Position numbers and translations under genes: made by a program. Of a stretch of DNA of 64,000 nt, positions 1 to 12,034 are shown one piece after another. The stretch comes from Pycnopodia helianthoides (lineage: Eukaryota > Echinodermata > Asteroidea > Forcipulatida > Asteriidae), in assembly GCA_032158295.1 (NCBI GenBank), contig CM063243.1:3232948-3296947 (forward strand), written 5' to 3'. The notes below the pieces were generated by a model that saw nothing but the letters and a program-made list of their open reading frames with translations, ran no database searches and was not told the DNA's origin. How positions within the stretch are numbered: position 1 is the first letter of the stretch; every line of letters begins with the position of its first letter.

Positions 1-1259
1 AATAAAAATCATCCAGATTCAAAGAGTTTTTAAGGTTTACTACAATCTGAGATTTTTTGTCTTGCCATGAGCTGAGACTTCACTGTGATTTGGGATTCAT
101 TTCTGTAAAGCTTGCTTTTACTCCTAAACTCCTAAACTCCTACTCTCTTGGTAGCATTTCTCAGGGAATTAAGCAACCATTTTCAACCAATCAGCTGCAG
201 TCATAAATGGGTGTACCAGTAAAAACATTGTGACATGATTTTGTTTCGTTCATTTTAAAACAGTGATTTGTAGACTTTTGTACGTTGACTTGGAGTGTTG
301 TTTAATGTCAGCCACGAGGTTGCATGGACTGCTTAAAGAAAACACTTAAAATTAGGTGTAGTTTACACGTTCAAAATATTGGACAAAACCTAGTATTTGC
401 TTTTACTACCAATTTGTAAGCATTTACTTGCATCCGTATGAATAAAATGAATCAAATGCTTCTACTACAAAAGCATTTGCTCGACCCTGAAAATGTTTAC
501 TTTTTAGGTTTTAGCTTTTGCTAGACTAGAAGCTTTTACTTCGTTTTGTATGAATAAGAAGGAGGAAGTGCTTCGGGGGTTGACCCCGGTGTTTCTGGTT
601 CACCTAGCAAGCACATTTGTTTACAGGTTTCCACAGGCTTGCGAGCTACAATGATTCAGTTCACTTCTATGGCATACTTGGTTTCATTACCAGAAATATA
701 TAATAATAATATTTGTAGTATTTACCAGTCACTTTTTCAAGGCTGGGTCAAGGCAACCTTGAAAAGGGACAACCAAACACTTCTTTGCAAAATCGCAGCG
801 TTTATAAATGTCGGTCAGCAGGAAATATATGCACAGAGAAGGTCAGAGTGTCAGAAATCAAAAAGCAGCTGCACCAGTTTGAGGAATATATATGCAAGTT
901 GCGCGCTGATACTCAACTGCCATTTCCTTGAGGGCGCTCTTTCTCTGCTTTTACTTTAGGGTAACTGAGACTTTTCAAGGAGCCACTGGTAAAGTTTCAC
1001 ACAAATATTTTGTGTTATGCGTTTTCTTCATCGTGCAGATGTTCAGGGTCCAAACCACTACTGTAGTGCATGTATCAGCCATGATGAGATTTGGTTAAAC
1101 CACTTCCTGTTATCTTACAGTATGCTCTGTATGTACAAATGCACTTTGTCTATACGGAGTGAACTACACACAAAAGATTCCCCATCGTTGTTGGCTGTTC
1201 AGTGAACAGCAAAACTCCACTTTTAATTATATTATACAAATTCAAGCATTTGATTTTCC

Positions 1260-1646
1260 TTAAAGGCAGTGGCTGCTTTTGGTAACTACTCAAGAAATAC
1301 ATTACCATCAAAACTCACTGGGTGAGGAGCATCTGAGAGCTGCTGATAGGATATAAAATATTGTGAGAAACGATTCAGTCCCTCTGAAGTAATGTAGTTT
1401 TTGAGAAAGGTAATTTCTTCTCACTAAATTATTTGATTCTGAGAAAGGCTTCAGTCTCATGCAATCGAAAGCACACAATTCTATGCAACAAGGGCGTTTT
1501 TTGTTTCATTAAGTTCTGGCAACTTCGATGACCAATTGAGCCCAAATTTTCACTGGTTTGTTATTTTATGCATACATGTATGTTGGGATACAACCAAGTG
1601 AGGATACTAGTCTTTGACAATTACCAAAAGTATATCCTGCCTTTAA
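1260..1646. repeat. TTAAAGGCAG-ended inverted-repeat element (family T1)
   Basis: The element starts TTAAAGGCAG and ends CTGCCTTTAA. Its internal halves are imperfectly complementary (CTTTTGGTAA / TTACCAAAAG). Four copies occur in the window. TTAA at both edges suggests a TTAA target site; no coding. Confidence 0.7.
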
Positions 1647-1955
1647 TGCTTTACTCCAAAGTGACTACTTCTACTACTATGTAGCATTTATTAGTGTTTA
1701 TTCGTATGACCCATTGCTTCTTTCCCGATGATTGTTGAAGTTTATGAACGAACAGTTCAAGCAAGAGGTTTTCAAGAGAAGTGTTTCTGCAGTGACCGCC
1801 GGAGGAAAGCCTGTAAAGAAAGACCGCATACGATCGTAAGTGACCATAGAGTCTGGTGAATAGCGGTGGCCCAAAGGTATACAATAATACAGCATTGGTC
1901 GGAAGAGTAAATTCATGCCAGTCCTCTAGATGTCAAATAACACCTCATACAATGC

Positions 1956-2403
1956 ACCTTTCCTATGAAATATGCTAAAAGCCACAATCATGGGTACACA
2001 TTTTTTTCGTGTCAATGTTATGAACAACAGTTTGAAAACCAGTCACGTAACAGTTATTTCAATGTTGTTTGTAAATTAATAAACCAGCGCTGTGTGAATG
2101 AAGAGTAGAAAGTACTTGAGTTTGTCGAATACAAGACCTGCAAAGAGTTACTCAATATTTTGGTGTTGTTCATTCGGTGTCTTTGTAACAAAAAGTGTAC
2201 CCATGATTGTGGCAGCGCACTAATAACATTCACGCATGCGTACAGACACTATTGTTTGGCAAAGGCCATAGAGTCAGTGTGCACATAGGCAGACGCACAT
2301 AAACATGCAGGCGTCACAATACCATCAGTCCCATACATAAAATGTTCTCTAATTTTGCCAACCATTTTGCGATGTTCAATTTACATATTTCATGGGAAGG
2401 GTC
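1956..2403. repeat. MITE ending CCTTTCCTATGAAATATG, with a nested hairpin insertion
   Basis: The outer ends (CCTATGAAATATGC / CATATTTCATGGGAAGG) and interior match the shorter copy at 12035-12251. Between them an extra segment (~1979-2214) is bounded by its own inverted repeats, GCCACAATCATGGGTACAC and GTGTACCCATGATTGTGGC. One mobile element has landed in another. Confidence 0.7.
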
Positions 2404-3331
2404 TGTTATCTTGTGGAAAATGTTATCATATTCGGTTGTTCCAGTTTGTTGATGGCAATTAATCAAAAGAAGTAGTTGGGATTTGTGGGGGTTTTCAAAT
2501 GCTTTTTTTTTTCAACTCCGTCTGTAATTCAGAGTGAGATATTTCTCTGGGGGATTGGTACTGATATGAATTTTATACTCGGCGAGCTTTCAGTTTTATA
2601 ATCTCCTGTCCTGTTCTTTGTTCTTAACAACCCTTACAGAAATGTCTGCAAGCTTGCAGGCAGGCTTGCAGGCAGCCTTATACAAGCTTGCAGGCAGCCG
2701 TGCAAGCTTGCAGGCACCTGCAGCTGCAGGCGCCGTGCAAGCTTGCAGGCAGCCGTGCAAGCTTGCAGGCAGGCTTGCAGGCAACCTTGAATGGTTACCC
2801 GATATAAAAAACAACAGGATTCCCAGATTACAAATGTTAACATAAGTGTTAATACAAATGTCAATAAATTATCAAAAATTGTAAAGCAAAATGAAAAAAA
2901 GGGGAAAATAGTAACAATACACAGATATGTCAGCTGAAACGTTGGGACCCTTCAAATTCGAACATTCAAATGACCATTTCATTTGTAACAGAGTTCTTGC
3001 AGTACATCACATCACACATTAGTGTAAAACTGCAAGCTTGCGGCAAGCTTACTTTTCTGTAAGGGAAGAACAACAGTTATAACCTCAGCATGGTCAAGTC
3101 TATCTGGTCGTATGTAGTTGCTTTTTGTTGTGACACTTATCAATGTGCTTCTGTAGGGCCCACTGAATGTACTCGACACCCTCTGCTAACATGGTATGTA
3201 AATACAGAATCTAGACGTGAATGTCAAACACACATGCAGAAACCCACTGCCAGAGTACTTTAGAGTACCTGTGTGATTACCCTGTGTGTGAATGCTTGCA
3301 CGCACGCTTGATGAACGGCAAAAAAAGCATC

Positions 3332-3613
3332 TGGGCCCAATTTCAATCATAGCACCGCTTAACGGTAAGCAAATTTTGTGTGCTTACTCTTGCAGAAAAA
3401 CTTGCTTAAGTGTATGAGCGTGTTTCACAGGTGAGCAAGAAAATCAGGCAGCCAGCCTGTGCGTTCACTATGGATTTGCATTGTTACGTCATTCATTTTC
3501 ATACAGTTAGCACTGGAAGGTTAGGATGCCTTTTTGTTCGTGCACGGTTAGCAGCGCTTTGAAATGAAAACTCGCACAAAATCGGCCGGTAAGCAGCTCT
3601 ATGAAATTGGGCC
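3332..3613. repeat. Palindromic GGGCCCAATTTCA element (family M1), diverged
   Basis: Starts GGGCCCAATTTCA and ends GCAGCTCTATGAAATTGGGCC, with a longer diverged middle than other copies. Confidence 0.7.
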
Positions 3614-3857
3614 TAGGCATGTGATGGTGAACGGACCATTGAGAACTCAGCTCTTAATCATGAATATGTATGAGATAGAGTAATATGCATAAGTGCATAT
3701 TCAGAGATAGGATGTTTGGAAAAACACTGGACTTCTTTTGTCTTGTTTGGTTGTGCTCCCTCAGTAGCCATCTTCAAAACACTTAAAACCAACCTTTTTT
3801 CAAGAGCTTATTGTACGGCGCTATAAGCAACTAGTGTGGACTAGCGCCTTATAAATT

Positions 3858-4009
3858 GTCTGATTGATTGATTGTTGTTGATTGATTGAATGATTGATTG
3901 AATGATTGATTGACTAATTGATTGATTGATTTGTTGATTAATTGATTGACTGATTGGTTGATTGATTGATTGATTGATTGATTGATACTGATTGATTGAT
4001 TGATTGTTA
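3858..4009. repeat. (GATT)n simple repeat
   Basis: Imperfect GATT tetranucleotide run inside the 2629-5037 element. It generates a low-complexity Asn/Gln/Ser frame on the minus strand that is not a gene. Confidence 0.9.
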
Positions 4010-5414
4010 CTGGCCCAGTGTTAAAACTACTCAGTCTCTTGCCAGTGGTCAAGTGGTTATTTCAAGCCCTGATTATCCCCTTACACTGTTTGCACAGAAT
4101 GTCAGCACCAAGTGTTTAAAGAGGAGAATGATCAATGTAAGTGTAGAACGAAGCTGTAGTAACATGAAGTAGGCACATTTATATCCAGTATAGACCAATC
4201 TTTTTGTAGCCCGTACGCTCTAGTGCTGCGAGCTGTAGTGCTGTGCTGCCATTGCTGGGATGCTGGCAGCGCAAGGTTTTGTACACAAAGACGTGGAAAG
4301 CCCACTTCTTCTTTTTTTATACTTTTTATGCAAATTAGGTTTCATCCTCAACGATTTACACAACTTCCCCGACAGGACAGAATGACCTAATGATGTAGAA
4401 TATGTTTAATATTTACAAAGAAACAGAAAGTGAATACTGAAAATCTGATTAAAAAAACCATGCCAATTTGACGTACTTCAAACCTGACCGTGCAGTTTCT
4501 GTGTCTATCAACCAGGATCCCAGCAATGGCGGTGTGGCTTGCAGCATTTTAGTGTCAAATAGATACATGCTTTTGTTTTTACACATTTTCCAGCTCTGAC
4601 TATAGATTGTCCCTGATGATAAACGACGCCATCTTTACGGGCAACTGGGGTGTTGTCTTTTGAGCAGCATCAAGCATTCTAGTTTTTCCACCCGGCCAAG
4701 TGGCTCATGGACAAATCATGCACGGAATTTTACGCAAAGCACGTAGTTGTGCATTCTAAAATGGAATACCATGGCCCGTAAAGATGGCCGACTCTGCACT
4801 GTGTGATGTCAAGTGGGAATTACATTTACACACTGTTCCATTGTATACATGTTATCGGACATTAGATATTGAAACTAATTGCGGCACGCTCCCAACAAGC
4901 TTGCCGCAAGTTTGCCCTAATTTAAATATTTGGAGCGATACAAGCTAGTTACCAGCTTGCCTGCAAGCTTACCGGCAAGCCTCCTGCAAGCTTACCGGTA
5001 AGCTTCCTGCAAGCTTGCAGACATTTCTGTAAGGGTTGAACCTAGTCAGTCTCAGCCTGGTAGACAGTAAGCATGATAACCAGGGCTCGAATTTTGGTCG
5101 AAAAATCCTCAAGACCGCAGGACTTGTAAGTCTCAGCATAGTCAAACATTTGAACATACTTCTTCTTTTAAAACAAAATTAAAGTCATATTACACAGTGA
5201 GGTTTTTATTATTCAATATTTGAAAACGGAAAAGACCACCAGACTTGTCCGGTTATGAGTTTACTGGCCCGATGCGAAAAAAGCACTGACCTGCAGTCCC
5301 GTGTAAATTTCGAGCCCTGATATTACCATCAGGCATTGTGTGCAACAGAAGCTCATTTATGAACAAAAGGAAAATATTCATCAATAGATGAGCAGTTTTA
5401 TAAACGTAGAAGGT

Positions 5415-5437
5415 ATTATATATATATATATATATAC
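5415..5437. repeat. (TA)n microsatellite
   Basis: About ten TA dinucleotides. Confidence 0.9.
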
Positions 5438-5507
5438 AGTAAAAGAAAATGGTGTGATCTGATCCTCTGTGTCGGACCGGGTTAGTTTGTGTCCCAAAGT
5501 GGTACAG

Positions 5508-5860
5508 CCATTTGCATGTTACATTTGAATAATGTCTGGTACAATGACTTCTTTAGTCCCAAGTTACCACTTAAATCTGAATTCCTCAGACTAAAGAGAC
5601 AGCTGCTATGTCACATGATTCGGGGCAAGCTTTTTGCATGGTTACATAAGAGACGGCGAACACCCATACACAATTTTGAATGAATGTGTATGGCACAATG
5701 TACCAGGGTTTGGTCAACTGGAGGTTGCTATACAAAAGCTTGCCCCGAACCATTTGACATGGCAACTGTCTCTATAGTCTGAGGAATTCAAATTTAAGTG
5801 GTAACTTGTGACTAAGCAAGTCATTGTACCAGACGTTATTCAAATCAAAATGGCAAATGG
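5508..5860. repeat. Long hairpin MITE (family M2)
   Basis: Two ~110-bp arms are reverse complements: AATAATGTCTGGTACAATGA, AATTCCTCAGACT and GGGGCAAGCTTTT on the left recur inverted on the right, around a ~100-bp loop. A single-arm copy lies at 40429-40545. Confidence 0.85.
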
Positions 5861-7584
5861 CTTATTGGTGGCTGTAGCTGCAGATGTTGCTAAGGACAGC
5901 CTGTGCTTGTTTACATGGTGATCCAGGCATAGCCGCTGTCTGTTTTTCTCAATGTATTACTGTGTTTTGTTCAGACTGTGCAAGTCTCATGTGTATCCGA
6001 ACATTTTTTAATACCTTGGGTTTCCACGCAACACTGCTTGAATGTGTGAGGGAAACAAAGTCTTGCACTTTAGTGAGACCCAAACGCATGTACGCGTGAG
6101 ACGTGCACAGTCTATCGCTTTAAATACTTTGAAACACCAATTATGTATTTTAGGTTTAAGATTCAATGCTTGCTTCTTGTAACCGGCAGTAGTCAATTGG
6201 TTCAAGACACTCCTGAGTAATTTTGTGATCCACCACTCGTGCAGCCCGCTATCGCCCATGACCCTTTGCCCTTTGTTTACTAATTGCAAGATACAGATCT
6301 GCAGTCCCTGCGCCACTTCTGCAACTAACAGGTTCTTTGGTTATAACATTTATTGTAGAGTTTCTTGTTCGTTAATGAGCCTTTTGCTTTTCTGTGAGAT
6401 TGTTTTGTGTAATTTTTGGAACAAGTGCTTGACGTTCTTGGTTCTCATTGCATTGTAATGTAACGTTGACTACAACTCTGCAAATTATGCTGAATTTTGT
6501 TGTTTCTCAGGTACTAGCTTGAGGTGTCTCACCTTAAAGGTATTATACAGGCAGTGCTCATGTTTTGTGTGATCAACCAAACATGAATAACAAAGCTGTG
6601 AACTTTTTTGCTTAATACAGTGTATGAGAATAGAGAAAAACCATGCATAATTTTCAGCATGTAGACACGTCCATTGTTCTTAATTTTTGTTGTAACAACC
6701 GAAACCATCTGTTGCATTTTGGGGGGGTTTTCAGATACAGTTTTCGTGAATATGACTTCATTTTAGATGGAAATATTCATCACAGAAAAAAAAATGGTTC
6801 TAGTATAAACTTCATAATCAGAAAGCTTTCAGACTAGAATTAAACAACGATGTTTTTTATCCTTTACCAATTCTGTATAAAACCTTTAAGGGAAAATACA
6901 ATGTTGCCGAGATTTGATTTACCCTTCTTATATTAATAAATATGCCACAAACTTTTACACAAGTCAAATTCACCAATATTACCTCTCATATTTATGAAAA
7001 AACAGCAAAAAAGTAGAAAAATGGTTTTGACTGGTTACTTCATAAAAAGTTGCCAAATAGTACCGATCTTCATATGATAGAAACACATTCATTTCTCTAG
7101 CAATCAAGATAGTTTCATTGAATTACTTGAAGAATGTAGAATGAGAATGATAAAACATGTGTAGATAGTTACACTATAGGGTTGTAGTCCTTGGTGTGTA
7201 AGTGAGGGTAGTCTGATCATCTATCTCATGTAGGCTACTGTTCTATTCTAAACTATTAAGCTACTAAACTATTCTCTTTCTTAGAGAAATGAATGAGAGA
7301 TCCTTCTTAGCTTTTATAAAAACTGCAACAGATCTACTATTAGAGCTTTAATAGATGTAATCATCGGCGTCAGGGATTACGAATTATACTTTTTGTTTTC
7401 CCCCCAACTGTGGCCTTTTCCAATGACGTCATTCGAGTTGGGCGCCCTCGGCTAGAGGTCGAAAGGAGATATCTCATTGGCTGATCCTGTGCGCCTCACG
7501 TACATACATGTTTGTAGTTTTGTGTTTTCCATTGTTTCATCATCATTTTTACCTCTAAGACGACGGCGTGATGACGTCAATGCA

Positions 7585-7923
7585 TAAGGCCAAGTAAAAA
7601 GGAATACCAGTTGATCGTCCAGGTTTTTTCAAAAAGAGGAGGATGAGGGCCTTTTTATTTTTTATTTTTTATTTCTTTCAAAGATTGGCCGGCCGCCAAG
7701 CATTTTAATTCAAACTGGCCACCAATTCTTCAGTTTAACGTCACCACTTACTTTCTGTAGTTACAAGTTTTAAAAGATTGGTAAGTTTAATGAAAAATAC
7801 ACAGAAAATGTGTCTTTTTTAAGAAAAAAAAAGTAAAATAAAAAATAATTAAAAAAAGGATGCGGCCTCAAAAAAGGATGAGGGAGGGGACGATCAACTG
7901 GTATTTTTTTTTATTTGGCCTTA
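7585..7923. repeat. Hairpin MITE with TAAGGCCAAGTAAAAA ends
   Basis: Starts TAAGGCCAAGTAAAAAGG and includes ACCAGTTGATCGTCC; both recur inverted at the right end (GGACGATCAACTGGT, ATTTGGCCTTA). The interior is A/T homopolymer-rich; single copy in the window. Confidence 0.8.
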
Positions 7924-7924
7924 G

Positions 7925-8075
7925 GCAACCTCAGTGGTCCAGTGGTTAAGAAATCTGCCCTAGAATGTCTGTGTTTTGGGGTTTTTTTTTTAAGGACTCT
8001 GGGAAAACACTGAGTATACAGTGCTCATTACAAATCGGTGTTGAGTAAAGCCTCCCAAAGTGGTACTGTTAGCTG
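7925..8075 (+). repeat. tRNA-derived SINE (family A)
   Basis: A degraded tRNA-like head is followed by ACACTGAGTATACAGTG, a tail shared with 38655-38800 and 47305-47440. Confidence 0.55.
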
Positions 8076-8515
8076 TTTCTCATTTTAATTGTGCTCTATG
8101 CTCTAAAGATCATGTCACACTAGGCAATTTACAGGCAACCAGTTCTAGGTAATCTCCGATAAGAACGTCCCTTGGCTCTTCAGTTTTCCTCATTATTTTC
8201 CTGGGGATTAGTGAGTTGCAGCTAGAAGAATGTAGCTGCCGAAGTGTTCCTTGTGCATGCAGTGCAGTTGGTTGCCTCCAAGTTGCCTGGAAATTGTGCC
8301 CTGTCTGACATGGCCTTTATACAGCAGTAACTAACGTTTCATCTGATAAACATCGTTCATCACTCGCAGCAAGCCACAATTAATATTACCCTTACCACCA
8401 TCACCACTCAAAAAGAGAGAGAGTGAAAACATCAAGTACTGATTGTTTTTCTTCATGTGTGGTCAAACCTTTGCCTGTTTAGTCACCGTTGCTTTATTTC
8501 TTCTCTTATCTCCAG

Positions 8516-9043
8516 AAAAAGTTTTCAGTGGTAGCGCCCATGCCGTACATGCAAGCCCCAGTGTCTCCGCTGACGGCTGTTCCAACGAGGTGCCACCAGG
8601 CTGTGACCCGAGTTTCATCGGCACCCATGTCTCCGACCAAGGAGGTACCGTGTCTCATCGCAAACAGACCACGGGACCATCGCCACGCCCGCTCCATCCC
8701 GAGCCGCACCTCCAAACCCGCAGATGAACTCCCGTTCAAGAGCGCCCTCGGGCAGAACCAACTGCCGTTTCTCGTGAAGCGCGACCTGTTCCTCCGTCTG
8801 GATCCCAAGTTGCCAACCGGGAGAGACTGGCGAATGCTCGCCAGTCAACTCGGCATGGACGCCATGATCTACTCCTTTGATATGCAAATTAACCCCACCA
8901 TGGAGGTGCTGAAGATCTTTGAGATTATGGATCGACCAATCACGGAGTTGGAAGATCATCTGCGATACATGGATAGAAACGACGCTGCTGATGTCATCAA
9001 AACATATCTGGAAAAATCCCCAGAGGAAATCAAACCAAAATAA
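8516..9043 (+). CDS. Last exon of a C-terminal death-domain protein
   Basis: A TTATCTCCAG acceptor (8514-8515) opens about 175 codons ending at TAA 9041-9043. The first ~80 residues are a Pro/Ser-rich linker (PMPYMQAPVSPLTAVPTR). From about 8762 a death domain follows: LPFLVKRDLFLRLDPKLPTG, RDWRMLASQLGMD, NPTMEVLKIFE, DRPITELEDHL. The RDWR-LA-LG and PT-VL-IFE signatures match the UNC5/MyD88/MALT1-type death-domain fold used in receptor and adaptor signalling. The C-terminal position resembles UNC5 or UNC5CL, but without the upstream exons the gene cannot be named. A second acceptor at 8527-8528 would shorten the exon by 13 nt. The preceding intron fills the window back to base 1 or contains exons I could not see. 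Confidence 0.8.
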   Translation, partial: KKFSVVAPMPYMQAPVSPLTAVPTRCHQAVTRVSSAPMSPTKEVPCLIANRPRDHRHARSIPSRTSKPADELPFKSALGQNQLPFLVKRDLFLRLDPKLPTGRDWRMLASQLGMDAMIYSFDMQINPTMEVLKIFEIMDRPITELEDHLRYMDRNDAADVIKTYLEKSPEEIKPK

Positions 9044-10124
9044 GCATTCACAAATTATGAAAAATTAATTTATGTTGTACTACCACTTTTGCATATGTTA
9101 ATATGCTCATCTGTATATTGGGCCATAAAAAACAGAAATGCCTCATGACTGTTACCTAAAAGTTTTAGTTTTTTTATTTTTCTCCATGTGCACCATTAAT
9201 TGCATTGGACCTCCATAATTTATAGACATTTCTTTTTAAATACCTGAAAGTGTAGATTAAAGTAAGTTTCACTGATAATGACGCCCCTTCTCCCAGACTT
9301 CAGAAGGGACTTATAAGAGAACTTAGAATTTCTTGTGCAAAACTTTGTTGGCGTCACCAGAAACTAGCTTTGTATATTTTGCTCTAAAGAGGTTGGGCCA
9401 CGCTAGAGGTCACTCTTTAAAAAAAGTTTTACATCCCTAAATACACCTATATCTACCAAGAAAACACTGTGACAGAGTTTTAGAATGAATGGTTATTCGT
9501 TTTCAATGCAGTTTCCAAGCCTCTTTTCACCCAGCCTTCAGGCAAAATCAGAACAACAGCAGTATCGAAACAACATCAAATATGTATCGATTATCCACCA
9601 TGCAATGCCTCAAATCAAAACATATATGTATACTGGAAACTGGTTTTGGAAAGGGGCTATTTTCATTGTAATGTTTATTACTGATTTGACCACTGTGGTT
9701 GTACGAGAGTTGAAGATCGTCCAACTGTAATGCATATTGACTGGTACTTTGTATTTTGATATATTTTGTGATGGCTGACTTAATTATACAGGTATTTTGT
9801 AAGACTATAACTTTTGTAATAACGATAATTTACATAGATATTTAGAATAACACTTACCTTGAGATATACGGATAAAGGAATTTAATCAAACTTTTTGAGT
9901 ATATTTTTTACTAAATTATATTTTTCTTGTACATGTACATATGCTGTCATTAAAATTAATTTAAGTTCTCGGTTTTTAAAGGTTAAAAATTATTGCAAAA
10001 AACTATTATCTTATCTACTGACTTAATGCTATTCTCAAAGTAGTTATATATTGGATATAAATTTCACATGATTGTCTTGATTTATTTCTCAACTATGATT
10101 TAACAAATGTTTAATTCTTATCAG

Positions 10125-10510
10125 TTAAAGGAACATTACAGAATTGGTAAGAAAAAAACTTGTAAAAAAATATACTTTTTGATCACAGATTTGCATAAAA
10201 CTTACACGGTTTAATGATGATGATAGTAGAAAACATCCCTTGAAATATTTCTGTCTGAAATGCCACATTTGATGAGAAATGAATAAACTAATTTTCCGAT
10301 TGGAGTTTATCGCTCAGTGAGCGTTTTATTCTATATGATTTCATGCAAATGTGTAATCGGTTTTTCACTATTTTCTCGTGACCCAGATGGCCGATCGATC
10401 TCAAACTTCTGCAGGTTTGTCAGTGTATGTTTATGGTGGATTACATAAAGTGCTTACACTGCCAGCAACTGTTTTGTTAGCAAAAAACCAACTCTGTAAT
10501 GTTCCTTTAA
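10125..10510. repeat. TTAAAGGAACATTACAG inverted-repeat element (family T3), copy 1
   Basis: Ends are TTAAAGGAACATTACAGAAT and its reverse complement. It is nearly identical to 60961-61344, including GTTTATCGCTCAGTGAGCG, indicating recent mobility. Confidence 0.85.
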
Positions 10511-10635
10511 CATGGGGTTAAATTTTATTTTGTAGGAAACTTTTTTTTAAAGGTCGTAATGTGCTTCATAGACAATTCCTGAAACGAGAAGACAAAACTT
10601 TTGCTCCATGCACTCTATTCTATTTGTTAAGTCAA

Positions 10636-10641
10636 AATAAA
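10636..10641 (+). promoter_or_regulatory. Candidate AATAAA poly(A) signal
   Basis: AATAAA lies 1.6 kb downstream of the death-domain stop codon. It is the first such hexamer outside a repeat element on this strand that I noted after the stop. Confidence 0.3.
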
Positions 10642-11084
10642 CAAAAAACAGAACCCATGGATCTTCTGAAGCTATTTTTATTTACAGCCAAGTCGTAGAC
10701 AAATTAAAAACAAAAATGTTACACAAGCACCCACAGGCCAGAGGCTTCGGCCCACCTCTTGCTTCGTTGCTGGCATAAATTTGTAGATATTTTAACCTAA
10801 TTTCCCTTATTTTGCGTTTTGAAAACAATTGTTTGGTTAAAAAGTGTCAAAATGTTAATGAAACTATGAGTCTTTGAAAAACTTAGGTGAGAGGGAAGTG
10901 AAGAACTACAATGTTTCTTGCATAATTCCTACCAGAAACACTTGCGCAATATTGATAATAATAACATGCTAATGAAATCAAGTAATTCTCTAAATTTTTT
11001 AGCAGTGTAACCCGTAGGCCTGAAGATAACTGTGTAGAGAAGATGATCAAGAAATGCTCAATTTAAAATGTGGGAAAAGTAAAG

Positions 11085-11365
11085 TCTGTCTTGGCCAATA
11101 TGGTTCATCAGGCCGATGTTTATACCTGGTGCCATTGGCATTAAACGATTGAGAATACCTCTATTTCCCTGGGACAGGGTGCCAGTCCATCGCAGGTTAC
11201 TCCCCAGCTCTTGCCGGTACCCATTTGTTCTCCTGGGTGGAGAGGAGCGATAATGATAAAGTGCCTTGCTAAAGGACACAAGTGTCGCAATTGACCAGGC
11301 CAGGATTCGAACCCACATTCTGTAAATTACAGAACTTGAGTCCACCGCCCTAGACCCCTCAGCCT
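11085..11365 (-). repeat. tRNA-derived SINE (family B)
   Basis: On the minus strand a tRNA-like head with B box GGTTCGAATCC is followed by ACACTTGTGTCCTTTAGCAA, GGCACTTTATCATTAT and a conserved body. The same body follows the other family B heads at 12741, 19692, 40880 (minus), 46900 and 53868. Confidence 0.75.
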
Positions 11366-12034
11366 CGACACCCCTTAGATCTGGGAGGAGGAAAACCCCA
11401 AAAAGGGACTGAAAATTCTCCGGTTTGAAGCGGGATTCGAACCGGGGTCCACAGAAATGAAAGGCAAAGAAGAGTTATAAACACCAAGCCAGCATGAGTG
11501 CTGAAACAGATGGACAGAGGTCAGAGAAAACTCACTTCTAGCTTAGCTTCCAAAAAGGCACAATTCATAATGGCTTGGCATCACTTGTGTAGATACATTC
11601 ACGACCAATCATTTTAAATGAGTAGTATTTGAAAAGTATTGCTTTCAAAAAAAAAACTCTCTGGATTTAACTGTACAGTAAATGTGTAAATTTATTATGA
11701 TAAAGCTTGTAAAAGCTTGCCAGTGAACACATTGTGTTTGTTTTTTTAACATTTGTATTTAGAACTGGAGATGTCAACTTATAGTCAGGTCGCTCATTCA
11801 ATAAAATTGTAACGGTTTGTACAATAAAGATCAGTGCTGGTATGCAATACGATATCATGCTTTCTTAAGAGTACTACTTTTTTTTTTAAAACTACTTCTC
11901 CATTTACAACGCAGACAGTGTATTTGTTTTAAACTCTGCGACAGATTATCTTTTAAAAGACGGTAAACTACATTAAAAGCGCTGAAAAGGAGCTTCTATA
12001 AGGAAAATAAGAGCGCAAACTGCATTCCAAATTA

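Larger units (their letters stand above)
2629..5037. mobile_element. Non-autonomous element with perfect 32-bp inverted termini and HindIII palindromes
   Basis: The left end (2629-2660) begins AACCCTTACAGAAATGTCTG and is the exact reverse complement of 5006-5037. Just inside each end are repeats of GCAAGCTTGCAGGCAG (2650-2795) or related palindromes (4890-5020). A third end-like motif with CTGTAAGGG lies near 3031-3066, so a smaller unit may be embedded. No frame above about 67 codons inside, so no transposase. Confidence 0.65.
1..8515. other. Gene-free stretch (intron or intergenic) left of the death-domain exon
   Basis: No exon could be supported here on either strand. Open frames such as 639-959 (plus) show no family signature or consistent splice sites. 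Recognisable content is repeats, listed separately: TTAAAGG element, nested MITE, HindIII-palindrome element, two hairpins and a SINE. Confidence 0.5.
9044..10641 (+). other. Probable 3' UTR of the death-domain gene
   Basis: AT-rich sequence without convincing coding follows the stop codon. Candidate poly(A) signals are ATTAAA at 9949-9954 and AATAAA at 10636-10641. A TTAAAGG-ended inverted-repeat element (10125-10510) lies inside, so a transcript ending at 10641 would carry a transposable-element-derived segment. The end is inferred, not demonstrated. Confidence 0.4.

Noticed and set aside
639..959. 106-codon plus-strand frame near the window start
   Set aside because: No family signature, no splice sites that fit, AT-rich composition typical of the surrounding non-coding DNA.
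2596..2864. Cys/Ala/Leu-rich frames on both strands
   Set aside because: Produced by the GCAAGCTTGCAGGCAG palindromic repeat.
3849..4052. Asn/Gln/Ser-rich minus-strand frame
   Set aside because: Translation of the GATT simple repeat.
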